Below, piece after piece: positions 1 through 7,359 of a DNA stretch of 64,000 bases. This DNA comes from Aquiluna sp. KACHI24. Lineage in GTDB: Bacteria; Actinomycetota; Actinomycetes; Actinomycetales; Microbacteriaceae. Each line of letters starts with the position of its first letter. Position 1 is the first letter of the stretch. The stretch covers positions 372,001-436,000 of the forward strand of contig NZ_AP026677.1 in assembly GCF_025997915.1 (NCBI RefSeq), written 5' to 3'. The position numbers were made by a program, and so were the translations under genes. The notes beneath the pieces are model-generated. The model had not been told where the DNA came from. It saw nothing but the letters and a program-made list of their open reading frames with translations, and did not search any database.

Positions 1-142
1 ACACCTCAAATACGCACGGCCTTGATGCCTTGCCTGAATGCAAGGCTGCTTGAACCATGGTTAGTTCATAGCGATCGGTGTAAAGCGCGACAGACACCAC
101 TACAGCCTAATCAGGCGGGCACTACCGCTCTAGACTTACCGA
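1..142. other. Intergenic stretch before murI
   Basis: No convincing gene lies here. A perfect inverted repeat, GCCTTGC (27-33) and GCAAGGC (40-46) around a six-base loop, could be the terminator of a gene upstream of the window, although no T-run follows. The right end holds the murI promoter element described separately. A 68-codon open frame starting at base 22 runs into murI in another frame and has no protein-like features, so it is not called. Confidence 0.5.
131..136 (+). promoter_or_regulatory. Putative -10 element of leaderless murI
   Basis: TAGACT fits the actinobacterial -10 pattern TANNNT and ends six bases before the GTG start of murI. There is no Shine-Dalgarno sequence in the gap, so transcription would begin at or next to the start codon. 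No clear -35 was found. Confidence 0.5.
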
Positions 143-958
143 GTGGATCCAAGACCAATTGGCGTGTTCGACTCTGGTGTCGGTGGCCTTACGGTAGCCC
201 GCGCCATCATCGATCAGCTGCCGCATGAATCAATCGTTTACGTTGGCGATACTGCGCATGCCCCCTACGGGCCAAGGCCGATTTCTGAGGTACGAGAACT
301 AGCCCTTGAAGTAATGGACGAACTGGTCGCATCTGGGGTCAAGATGCTTGTGATCGCATGCAATTCAGCATCCGCCGCTGTACTAAGAGATGCAAGAGAA
401 CGCTACACAGCCGGCATGGGCGTTCCTGTAGTTGAGGTGATTCAGCCAGCGACAAGAAGAGCGGTGGCCACCTCGAGAAATCGCAAAGTAGGGGTGATTG
501 GCACTACCGCGACAGTTACCTCTGGTGCATATGAAGATGCGTTTGCCGCGGCGGTAGATCTAGAAATCCACACCCAGGCCTGCCCAAGCTTTGTGGACTT
601 TGTTGAACGCGGCATTACCTCAGGCCCAGAGGTCTTGGCAGCTGCCAAGGAATATCTCGAGCCGTTGAAACAGGTAGGGGTCGACACTCTGGTTTTGGGT
701 TGCACTCACTATCCGTTGCTGCAAGCTGCCATCTCGTATGTCATGGGTGACAAGGTCACTCTGGTCTCTTCTGCAGACGAGACTGCGAAGGATGTATTTC
801 GCACCCTGACAGAACACGATTTGCTTGCACCGGAAGGTGCGATTGCAGAGCACAAATTCATGGCCACCGGGGATGCGAGAGAGTTTGCAAAGCTCGCTCG
901 TAGATTCCTCGGGCCAGAGGTTCAGAACGTTGAAAAACTTGAAAGCAGAGGAATCTAG
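143..958 (+). CDS. murI: Glutamate racemase
   Basis: Cytoplasmic enzyme interconverting L- and D-glutamate to supply D-Glu for peptidoglycan. The 271-residue protein has the family length and opens with the DSGVGGLT motif (residues 10-17). The two catalytic cysteines are visible in the contexts ACNSAS (Cys73) and GCTHYP (Cys187), so the enzyme should be active. The GTG start is chosen because it immediately precedes the conserved [11 protein letters not shown] segment and sits six bases after a TAGACT -10 element. Its stop codon overlaps the start of rph by one base, so murI, rph and rdgB probably form one transcript. Confidence 0.96.
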   Translation: MDPRPIGVFDSGVGGLTVARAIIDQLPHESIVYVGDTAHAPYGPRPISEVRELALEVMDELVASGVKMLVIACNSASAAVLRDARERYTAGMGVPVVEVIQPATRRAVATSRNRKVGVIGTTATVTSGAYEDAFAAAVDLEIHTQACPSFVDFVERGITSGPEVLAAAKEYLEPLKQVGVDTLVLGCTHYPLLQAAISYVMGDKVTLVSSADETAKDVFRTLTEHDLLAPEGAIAEHKFMATGDAREFAKLARRFLGPEVQNVEKLESRGI

Positions 959-1683
959 TGTCAAGACCAGCAGGCAGAGCGAACCACCAGTTGCGCCCGG
1001 TGAGCATTGAACGCAACTTCACAATTCATGCCGAGGGTTCAGTCCTGGTTAGTTTCGGAAACACAAAGGTGCTCTGCAACGCATCTTTTACTCCCGGAGT
1101 CCCAAGGTTCAAAAAAGACTCTGGTGAGGGCTGGGTAACTGCCGAGTACTCAATGTTGCCGAGAGCAACTCACGATCGCAGTGACCGAGAGGCGGTCAAG
1201 GGCAAGATCGGTGGGCGAACCCATGAAATCTCGAGGCTAATTGGACGCTCGCTCCGCGCCGTAATTGACTTCAAAGCATTGGGGGAGAACACCATAGTTA
1301 TCGACTGTGATGTGATTCAGGCAGACGGTGGGACCAGGACCGCCGCAATCACTGGCGCGTATGTAGCTTTAGTCGACGCCATTTCCTGGGCCAAGAAAAA
1401 CGGTTACATCGCCCAGTCTGCAAAGGCCATTATTGACTCGGTAGCTGCCGTTTCGGTAGGTGTTGTTGATGGTGTGCCAGTAACCGATTTGGAGTATGTC
1501 GAAGATGTCCGAGCTGAGACAGACATGAATGTTGTTATCACCGGGCGCGGTCTATTCGTAGAGGTGCAGGGAACTGCTGAGGGTGCTCCGTTTTCAAAAG
1601 AGGAACTGGATCAACTACTACAGCTAGCCGTCCAGGCAGGCGCAGAGCTTTCGGCTATTCAGACCAAGGCCCTGGAGCAGTAG
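958..1683 (+). CDS. rph: Ribonuclease PH
   Basis: Phosphate-dependent 3'-5' exoribonuclease that trims tRNA precursors at their 3' end; it normally works as a hexamer ring. The 241-residue length is typical. The conserved core is intact: [16 protein letters not shown] (residues 85-100) and [14 protein letters not shown] (116-129), which carry the phosphate- and RNA-binding residues. The GTG start overlaps the murI stop by one base, implying translational coupling. The gene is followed two bases later by rdgB, the usual actinobacterial pairing. Nothing looks damaged or out of place. Confidence 0.96.
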   Translation: MSRPAGRANHQLRPVSIERNFTIHAEGSVLVSFGNTKVLCNASFTPGVPRFKKDSGEGWVTAEYSMLPRATHDRSDREAVKGKIGGRTHEISRLIGRSLRAVIDFKALGENTIVIDCDVIQADGGTRTAAITGAYVALVDAISWAKKNGYIAQSAKAIIDSVAAVSVGVVDGVPVTDLEYVEDVRAETDMNVVITGRGLFVEVQGTAEGAPFSKEELDQLLQLAVQAGAELSAIQTKALEQ

Positions 1684-1685
1684 CC

Positions 1686-2261
1686 GTGAGGCTTATGTTC
1701 GCCACTGGCAATTCACACAAGCTCGGCGAGGCTCGGGCAATTCTGGGACCGGTTGGTATCGAAGTTGAGTCTTACTCCGGTCCGGAACCAAAAGAGACTG
1801 GCACCAGTTTTCTGGAGAACGCTCTAATCAAGGCAAGAGCCGCGTTTGAGGCCACTGGAGTGCCAGCATTTGCCGATGATTCTGGCATCTGCGTTGAAGT
1901 GATGGGTGGAGCTCCGGGGATTTTCTCGGCAATTTGGTCAGGTGGCCGTGACGACAAAACCAATCGCGATCTACTACTTGCTCAAATGCAAGACATTGCA
2001 CCTGAGAATCGGGCTGCAAGCTTTGTCTGCACCATCGCGTATGTCTCCGAAGAAACTGAAATTAGCTTCACGGGAGTTTGGCCGGGTCACCTGGCCATGA
2101 CAGCCAGTGGGGATCACGGCTTTGGTTACGATCCTGTTTTCATCCCGGAGGGTTTTGAAATCTCAGCCGCCGAGTTGGAGCCCGAGATCAAGAATTCCCT
2201 GTCGCATCGCTACATGGCTTTGATGCAAATGCGGCAGTACTTTGCTGATCCGACAGCATAA
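1686..2261 (+). CDS. rdgB: XTP/dITP diphosphatase (RdgB/HAM1 family)
   Basis: Hydrolyses non-canonical purine triphosphates such as dITP and XTP to the monophosphate, keeping them out of DNA and RNA. The 191-residue protein has the N-terminal TGNSHKLGEA motif (residues 7-16), the acidic ADDSGICVE motif with Asp64-Asp65 for metal binding, and the C-terminal GFGYDPVFIP motif. The GTG start lies two bases after the rph stop. It closes the murI-rph-rdgB unit, after which a 163-base regulatory gap begins. Confidence 0.95.
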   Translation: MRLMFATGNSHKLGEARAILGPVGIEVESYSGPEPKETGTSFLENALIKARAAFEATGVPAFADDSGICVEVMGGAPGIFSAIWSGGRDDKTNRDLLLAQMQDIAPENRAASFVCTIAYVSEETEISFTGVWPGHLAMTASGDHGFGYDPVFIPEGFEISAAELEPEIKNSLSHRYMALMQMRQYFADPTA

Positions 2262-2325
2262 AGTTTTCAAATTGTAAAAAATGTAACGGACACTTTTGTA
2301 AGCCGATACAGCATTGTTATCCGAA

Positions 2326-2339
2326 TGTAACCGCTTGCA
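2326..2339 (+). promoter_or_regulatory. cre-like LacI/CcpA-family operator
   Basis: TGTAACCGCTTGCA matches every fixed position of the classical cre pattern TGWAANCGNTNNCA, with the central CG typical of LacI-family operators. It lies 86 bases before the sugar-binding protein start, in a gap otherwise free of genes. A second structure nearer the start, AATCGC (about 2384-2389) pairing with GCGATT (about 2405-2410), flanks the ribosome-binding region. A sugar-responsive repressor is the likely ligand; no such regulator is encoded in the window. Confidence 0.5.
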
Positions 2340-2424
2340 GTAACATCTTTCTTGCTTCAGGTAATAACCTGTCCAAAGCCTCCAATCGCGAGGTTCGCCT
2401 TCGGGCGATTTCGAAAGGAAAAAT

Positions 2425-3783
2425 ATGTCAACACTACGTCGCCGCGCTGTTGCGTTTGGTGCGACCGCTGTTGCAGCTACCCTGGTTCTAGCCGGTTGCG
2501 CAAGCTCCGAGGCTCCAGAAGAGACTGCATCAGAGTCCACCTCTGACGAATGTGCCGCTTACGCCGACTACATGGGCAACGAGGGCACTGAGGTCGAGAT
2601 CTACACCACCATCATCGACCCAGAAGCATCCCTATTCATCGAGTCTCTCGCTGAATTCCAGGACTGCACCGGCATCACCATCAACTGGAACGGATCACAG
2701 GAGTTTGAGGCTCAGATCTCTGTTCGCGTTGAGGGTGGAACCGCTCCTGACATGGCGATCTTCCCACAGCCAGGTCTGCTAGCTAAGTTCGCAGGCAATG
2801 GCCTAGTTGCAGCTAACGACAAGACTGCTGCTTCGGTGGACGCTAACTACACCGCTGACTGGAAGAACTACGGCACCGTTGACGGCGTCTTCTACGGCAC
2901 CCCACTAGGTGCAAACGTGAAGTCGTTCGTTTGGTACTCGCCAAAGACCTTCGCAGACAACGGCTGGGCAATCCCAACCACTTGGGACGAGCTTCTAGCT
3001 CTATCTGACCAGATCGCATCTGAGGGCAAGGTTCAGCCTTGGTGTGTAGGTTTCGGCTCCGGTGACGCTACCGGTTGGGTCGGAACTGACTGGATGGAAG
3101 ACCTAATGCTTCGTTTCCAGGACGCAGAGACCTACGACGCTTGGACCACTGGTGAGCTAGCATTCAACGACCCTAAGGTCGCTGAGGTTATCGCCGAGGC
3201 CGGCAAGATCCTGAAGAACCCTGCATACGTCGGTGACGTTGCCTCGATCGCTACCACCACCTTCCAGGAGGGTGGCGCAGGCATCGTTGACGGTTCATGT
3301 GCAATGCACCGTCAGGCATCATTCATCGGTGGAATCCTTGCTGCTGACTTCGGCGCAACCATCGTTGACCCATCTGACACCACCACCGAGGGTGGAATCA
3401 CCACCTTCTACTTCCCAGGTGTATCGGCTGACAACAAGCCAGCACTTGGTGGTGGCGAGTTCGTTGGTATCTTCGCTGACCGTCCAGAGGTACACGCTGT
3501 GCACCACTACCTAACCACTCCTGAGTGGAACAACAAGAAGGCTGCTCTTGGTGGCTGGTTCTCTGCAAACCTCGGTCTAGACACCGCTAACGTTGCAGAC
3601 CCAGTAAACAAGGTTGCAGTTGAGATCCTTCAGAACGCATCCACCTTCCGCTTCGATGGCTCCGATGTGATGCCAGCTGAGGTCGGTGCTGGTTCCTTCT
3701 GGAAGGAAATGACTGCATGGGTTGCAGAGAACAAGTCCGACAAGGCTGTTCTAGACGCAATCTACGCAACCTGGCCTTACTAA
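2425..3783 (+). CDS. Sugar ABC transporter substrate-binding lipoprotein
   Basis: Extracellular receptor of a carbohydrate importer (binding-protein family 1, alpha-glucoside/oligosaccharide type). The 452-residue protein starts with RR-containing n-region and a hydrophobic stretch ending in lipobox LVLAGC, so Cys25 is the lipid anchor. The mature part has the family's tryptophan-rich sugar-binding pattern. The ATG follows AAAGGA at good spacing. Codon choice is strongly biased, as expected for a highly expressed gene. A hairpin follows the stop, then two permease genes, so the binding protein can be made in excess. The sugar cannot be named from sequence alone; the neighbouring GH1 and GH13 enzymes suggest a glucoside. 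Confidence 0.88.
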   Translation: MSTLRRRAVAFGATAVAATLVLAGCASSEAPEETASESTSDECAAYADYMGNEGTEVEIYTTIIDPEASLFIESLAEFQDCTGITINWNGSQEFEAQISVRVEGGTAPDMAIFPQPGLLAKFAGNGLVAANDKTAASVDANYTADWKNYGTVDGVFYGTPLGANVKSFVWYSPKTFADNGWAIPTTWDELLALSDQIASEGKVQPWCVGFGSGDATGWVGTDWMEDLMLRFQDAETYDAWTTGELAFNDPKVAEVIAEAGKILKNPAYVGDVASIATTTFQEGGAGIVDGSCAMHRQASFIGGILAADFGATIVDPSDTTTEGGITTFYFPGVSADNKPALGGGEFVGIFADRPEVHAVHHYLTTPEWNNKKAALGGWFSANLGLDTANVADPVNKVAVEILQNASTFRFDGSDVMPAEVGAGSFWKEMTAWVAENKSDKAVLDAIYATWPY

Positions 3784-3817
3784 TTAGGTCACATAGCTAC
3801 ACAAGCTAAATGAAGAG

Positions 3818-3848
3818 CTGAGGGGTCCGTCTCTGGCGGGCCCCTCAG
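3818..3848 (+). terminator. Hairpin between binding protein and permease genes
   Basis: CTGAGGGGTCCG (3818-3829) pairs with CGGGCCCCTCAG (3837-3848), a 12-base-pair stem with one wobble. No T-run follows, so it is either a partial terminator or a stabiliser of the upstream mRNA end. Either role would keep the binding protein more abundant than the permeases. Confidence 0.7.
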
Positions 3849-3863
3849 TACTCTCTCGGTTGT

Positions 3864-3869
3864 TAGGAT
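3864..3869 (+). promoter_or_regulatory. Putative -10 element of leaderless permease gene
   Basis: TAGGAT fits TANNNT and ends six bases before the ATG at 3876, and no Shine-Dalgarno sequence is present. It lies just after the hairpin at 3818-3848, suggesting the permease genes have their own weak promoter. Confidence 0.45.
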
Positions 3870-3875
3870 TCGGTC

Positions 3876-4886
3876 ATGTTCAACTTCAGCATCATCGCCG
3901 CCAGGAAGACTCCCTGGGACATCATTGGCGAAAACTTCACCCTTCTCGCGCTGGCCCTGCTGAGCTTCGGCGCAATTGTTTTCCTGGTCTTCCTTCTGGC
4001 GTCGCGCGCCTCAGTAAAACTTCAGGAGTGGCTCAAGTACCTGGTCTTCCTTGTTCCAGCGGTGCTCCTGCTCCTCATCGGATTGATCTACCCGGCCATC
4101 AGAACCTTGATCCTTTCCTTCATGGACAAGCGCTCCGAGGAGTGGGTCGGGTTTGATAACTACGTCTGGGCATTTACGATCCCAGAGATCAACATTGTTT
4201 TGGTGAATACCCTGATCTGGGTTATCACCGTTCCATTCCTATCGACCGCCATCGGCCTGGCAATCGCCTACATGACTGACCGCATGAAGAGACCAGCTGC
4301 GATCAAGTCGCTCATTTTCATGCCGATGGCAATTTCATTCGTTGGCGCTGGCGTTATCTGGAAGTTCGTATATAACTACCAGCCAAATGCCAACAAGCCA
4401 GACATCGGACTGCTCTCCGCAATCTTCAAGGGGCTCGGACTCACCCCGCCAAACTGGCTCTTGGAGATTCCACTAAACACCTTCCTGCTGATCGTTGTAA
4501 TGATCTGGATTCAGACTGGATTCGCGATGGTTGTTCTTTCGGCAGCACTAAAGAACATTCCAGACGAAATCGTTGAGGCCGCCATGCTCGATGGCGCAAC
4601 CCCGTTCAGGAGGTTCTTCCTAATCTCCATGCCCATGATTCGTGCAACGATCGTCGTGGTCCTGACCACAATCATGATCGGAACTCTGAAGGTGTTCGAC
4701 ATCGTTCGAACTATGACCGGTGGAAACTTCCAGACCAACGTGATTGCGAATGAAATGTACTCCCAGGCTTTCAGACAGATGAACTACGGTCAGGGCTCTG
4801 CTTTGGCGATCATCCTGTTCGTCGCAATCATCCCGATCATTGTCTACAACATTCGACAACTTCGCCTTGAGAGGACGGAACGCTAA
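3876..4886 (+). CDS. Sugar ABC transporter permease (MalF-like)
   Basis: First membrane subunit of the carbohydrate importer, forming the translocation channel with the next gene product. The 336-residue protein has an N-terminal hydrophobic segment (about residues 25-45) and about seven further membrane segments. The cytoplasmic EAA loop, reading EAAMLDGATPFRRFF at about residues 234-248, is the contact for the ATPase. Its stop overlaps the start of the second permease by one base. No ATPase gene is nearby; a shared MsiK-type ATPase encoded elsewhere is usual in actinobacteria. Confidence 0.9.
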   Translation: MFNFSIIAARKTPWDIIGENFTLLALALLSFGAIVFLVFLLASRASVKLQEWLKYLVFLVPAVLLLLIGLIYPAIRTLILSFMDKRSEEWVGFDNYVWAFTIPEINIVLVNTLIWVITVPFLSTAIGLAIAYMTDRMKRPAAIKSLIFMPMAISFVGAGVIWKFVYNYQPNANKPDIGLLSAIFKGLGLTPPNWLLEIPLNTFLLIVVMIWIQTGFAMVVLSAALKNIPDEIVEAAMLDGATPFRRFFLISMPMIRATIVVVLTTIMIGTLKVFDIVRTMTGGNFQTNVIANEMYSQAFRQMNYGQGSALAIILFVAIIPIIVYNIRQLRLERTER

Positions 4887-5812
4887 TGACTTCTCTCGTG
4901 AATAAGCAGCTGGTAAAGCGCAGGGCCAAGAACGTATTCAGCTCCCCAATTGCATCGTTTGCTGCGTGGGTGATCGCGATTCTTTGGACTATCCCAACCT
5001 TTGGTCTACTGGTTACCTCGATTAGGCCGGAAAAGGACATCAACACTTCGGGTTGGTGGACATTTTTCGGGCAGCCGAATATCTCGTTCGAGAACTACAC
5101 CCAGGTGCTGTTCGAGGGTTCAACCACGAACCCACCACTGTTCCAGTTTTTCTTCAACTCGCTTGCGGTGACCTTGCCCGCAGTGATCTTCCCGATCACA
5201 CTTGCAGTATTCGCTGCATACGCGTTGGCGTGGTTTGAATTCAAAGGCCGAGACTTCATCTTCTTCAGCATTTTTGCGCTGCAGGTGATCCCACTTCAGC
5301 TGGCGCTCGTGCCCCTCTTGCAGCTTTTTGCGAAGGGTCTGATCATCGGTGATGTCACAATCATCCCTGAGCTGGGTATCACTGGTACTTACATTCCGAT
5401 CTGGATTGCACACACCATCTTTGGTCTTCCCTTGGCAATTTTCTTGCTCCACAACTTCCTGAGGCAGATTCCAAGAGAGCTGATTGAGGCAGCGAGAGTT
5501 GACGGCGCTGGCTGGTTCACTTTGTTCTCGAAGATCGTATTGCCGCTGTCTGTGCCAGCAATCGCATCATTTGCAATCTTCCAATTCCTATGGGTCTGGA
5601 ACGACCTGCTCGTGGGTCTTACCTTTGGTGGTGGCGCTAAGGAAGTGGCACCTATGACAGTGCGATTGGCAGAGATGGTGGGAACTCGAGGTTCTGGCTG
5701 GGAGCTCTTGACCGCCGGTGCGTTCGTATCGATGGTTGTTCCACTAATTGTGTTCTTCGCTTTGCAGCGCTATTTCGTAAGAGGCCTGCTTGCAGGATCA
5801 GTAAAGGGCTAA
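4886..5812 (+). CDS. Sugar ABC transporter permease (MalG-like)
   Basis: Second membrane subunit of the same importer. The 308-residue protein has six predicted membrane segments and an EAA loop, EAARVDGAGWFTLFSKIVLP, at about residues 201-220. The ATG overlaps the previous stop (TAATG), so the two permeases are translationally coupled and probably made one to one. Its own stop lies inside a hairpin shared with the convergent beta-glucosidase gene. Confidence 0.9.
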   Translation: MTSLVNKQLVKRRAKNVFSSPIASFAAWVIAILWTIPTFGLLVTSIRPEKDINTSGWWTFFGQPNISFENYTQVLFEGSTTNPPLFQFFFNSLAVTLPAVIFPITLAVFAAYALAWFEFKGRDFIFFSIFALQVIPLQLALVPLLQLFAKGLIIGDVTIIPELGITGTYIPIWIAHTIFGLPLAIFLLHNFLRQIPRELIEAARVDGAGWFTLFSKIVLPLSVPAIASFAIFQFLWVWNDLLVGLTFGGGAKEVAPMTVRLAEMVGTRGSGWELLTAGAFVSMVVPLIVFFALQRYFVRGLLAGSVKG

Positions 5813-5822
5813 AACCCTTTAC
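5801..5822. terminator. Shared hairpin overlapping both stop codons
   Basis: GTAAAGGG (5801-5808) and CCCTTTAC (5815-5822) form an 8-base-pair stem with a six-base loop. It contains the stop codon of the permease on the plus strand and of the beta-glucosidase on the minus strand, and could terminate transcription from both directions. Confidence 0.6.
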
Positions 5823-7198
5823 CTTGCCTTGGCCAGTGCGGATAAAAACTCCGCGCTGGCCTTTGGCGTTCTTCGCATGGTCTCGTAATCAACGTGAACA
5901 ATGCCAAAACGCTTGGTGAGGCCTTCCGCCCACTCGATGTTGTCCATGAGAGACCAAGCAAAGTAACCCCGAACATCAACCCCGGCATCGACAGCATCGG
6001 CCACTGCTGAAATGTGGCTGTGGTAGTAGGAGATGCGATCTTGATCGTCCACTTTGCCATCGACCAAATTATCTGGGAAGGCACCACCGTTCTCGGTGAT
6101 ATAAAGCGGGACACCTGGAAGGCGAGAAGCAGTCTGCTGCAAGGTTGTGGTCATTGATTGGGGGTGGATCTCCCAGCCCATTTCAGTCCTGGGTTCCCTC
6201 GGGGCCATTTGGCCTCCAGCTGGAGTTCCTGGGAAGAGTGAGAAGTCCTGACCCACGGCCCAGGCGCCACCCTCTGTACTAACTGGAACGACACGGAAAG
6301 GGGTGTAGTAGTTGATTCCGAGCCAATCGATCGGCTTGGAAATTTGAGCCAATTGCTGATCAGAGACAAACGACCAATCCGTGAATTGTTTGGTTCGCTC
6401 AACCAGAAGTGGGTCGATACCTCGTCCAGCGAGTAAATCAAGCCAGAAGCGGTTTTGCAGGAGATCAACATAGTCAGCAATGTGGTCGACCTTAGGGTCA
6501 TCGGAAATTGCTGTGGTCAGGTTCAGCACCGTACCAACATTCTTCGCACCCGCTGCACGCAGCGCGACTGCTCCGCTGGCGTGTGCTGTCATGAGACGGT
6601 AAGCAGCCTCAAGACCGGCAGCTGGGTTACCCAGTCCCGGAGCGTGGATTTTGGTCGCGTAGCCCAGGAATGCGGAGACCCATGGTTCATTCAAGGTTGC
6701 CCAGCGCTCAACGCGATCTGCAAATTTCTCCCCCAAAAGAGTTGCATAGTCTGCGAAGTACTTGTGGATCTCTGGGTTCGTCCAGCCACCAATTGCCTGA
6801 AGCTCGCTTGGCAAATCCCAGTGGTACAAGGTCAACGCTGGCATGATGTCGCGCTCTAGCAGTCCATCAATCAGGCGATCGTAGAAATCAAGCCCCTGTT
6901 CTGATGCAGTCTTTGCCCCTGGCATGACGCGAGGCCAGGAAACGGAAAAGCGATAGGCGTCTAGGCCCAGCGATTTGAGTAAGTCGAGGTCGGATTCAAG
7001 GCGGTTCACGTGATCGCAAGCTGGGTCAGCCTTTGTGCCATCTTTAATGTTGCCCGGCACATCTGCAAAGTCATCCCAAATCGATCTGCCTCGCCCAGCA
7101 CTATCGCCCTCGATTTGCCAGGATGCGGTTGCCGCTCCAAGCACGAAGCCTTGGGGGAGTCTTTTTGCAAGCGGTGCAGCTTCAAACGATGTGGTCAT
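5819..7198 (-). CDS. GH1 family beta-glucosidase
   Basis: Cytoplasmic hydrolase releasing beta-linked glucose (or a related sugar) from imported disaccharides. The 459-residue protein is of standard GH1 length and has the N-terminal GAATASWQIEG motif, the acid/base glutamate in TLNEP (Glu171) and the nucleophile in ITENG (Glu368). No signal peptide is present. The ATG is preceded at six bases by TAGACT, so the mRNA appears leaderless and its promoter overlaps the 3' end of the upstream tRNA-Arg gene. It is convergent with the sugar permeases, fitting a role in using what they import. Confidence 0.93.
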   Translation of the reverse strand: MTTSFEAAPLAKRLPQGFVLGAATASWQIEGDSAGRGRSIWDDFADVPGNIKDGTKADPACDHVNRLESDLDLLKSLGLDAYRFSVSWPRVMPGAKTASEQGLDFYDRLIDGLLERDIMPALTLYHWDLPSELQAIGGWTNPEIHKYFADYATLLGEKFADRVERWATLNEPWVSAFLGYATKIHAPGLGNPAAGLEAAYRLMTAHASGAVALRAAGAKNVGTVLNLTTAISDDPKVDHIADYVDLLQNRFWLDLLAGRGIDPLLVERTKQFTDWSFVSDQQLAQISKPIDWLGINYYTPFRVVPVSTEGGAWAVGQDFSLFPGTPAGGQMAPREPRTEMGWEIHPQSMTTTLQQTASRLPGVPLYITENGGAFPDNLVDGKVDDQDRISYYHSHISAVADAVDAGVDVRGYFAWSLMDNIEWAEGLTKRFGIVHVDYETMRRTPKASAEFLSALAKAR

Positions 7199-7204
7199 GT
7201 TTGA

Positions 7205-7210
7205 AGTCTA
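7205..7210 (-). promoter_or_regulatory. Putative -10 element of leaderless beta-glucosidase gene
   Basis: On the minus strand this reads TAGACT, six bases before the ATG of the GH1 gene. The corresponding -35 region would fall inside the tRNA-Arg gene. No Shine-Dalgarno sequence is seen. Confidence 0.5.
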
Positions 7211-7225
7211 GAGGTGAAGAATGCG

Positions 7226-7297
7226 CGCCCCCAGCAGGATTCGAACCTGCGCACCCGCCTCCGGAGAGCGGTGCTCTATCCCCTGAGCTATGGGGGC
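7226..7297 (-). tRNA. tRNA-Arg, anticodon CCG
   Basis: The minus strand folds into a complete cloverleaf: acceptor stem GCCCCCA with TGGGGGC, D stem GCTC with GAGC, anticodon stem CCGCT with GGCGG around the loop CTCCGGA, and T stem GCAGG with CCTGC around TTCGAAT. The anticodon CCG reads the arginine codon CGG. CCA is not encoded. A TAGGCT -10 element (7310-7315 on this strand) lies 12 bases upstream of the mature 5' end. The GH13 gene diverges from it and the GH1 gene follows it on the same strand. Confidence 0.95.
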
Positions 7298-7309
7298 TCA
7301 AGGCTCCTT

Positions 7310-7336
7310 AGCCTAACATCGTGATTTCACTAGACT
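7310..7336. promoter_or_regulatory. Divergent -10 elements for tRNA-Arg and GH13 gene
   Basis: 7310-7315 reads TAGGCT on the minus strand, placed for tRNA-Arg transcription. 7331-7336 reads TAGACT on the plus strand, placed to start a short leader carrying the GGAGG ribosome-binding site of the GH13 gene. The two promoters overlap back to back. Confidence 0.45.
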
Positions 7337-7359
7337 CGGGGTGAAGCTTGGAGGTAGTT

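Noticed and set aside
22-228. 68-codon open frame at the left edge
   Set aside because: It overlaps murI in another frame, has no ribosome-binding site and no protein-like pattern.
2163-2540. 125-codon minus-strand frame across the rdgB-sugar receptor gap
   Set aside because: It covers two gene ends and the regulatory gap, with no recognisable motif or start signal.
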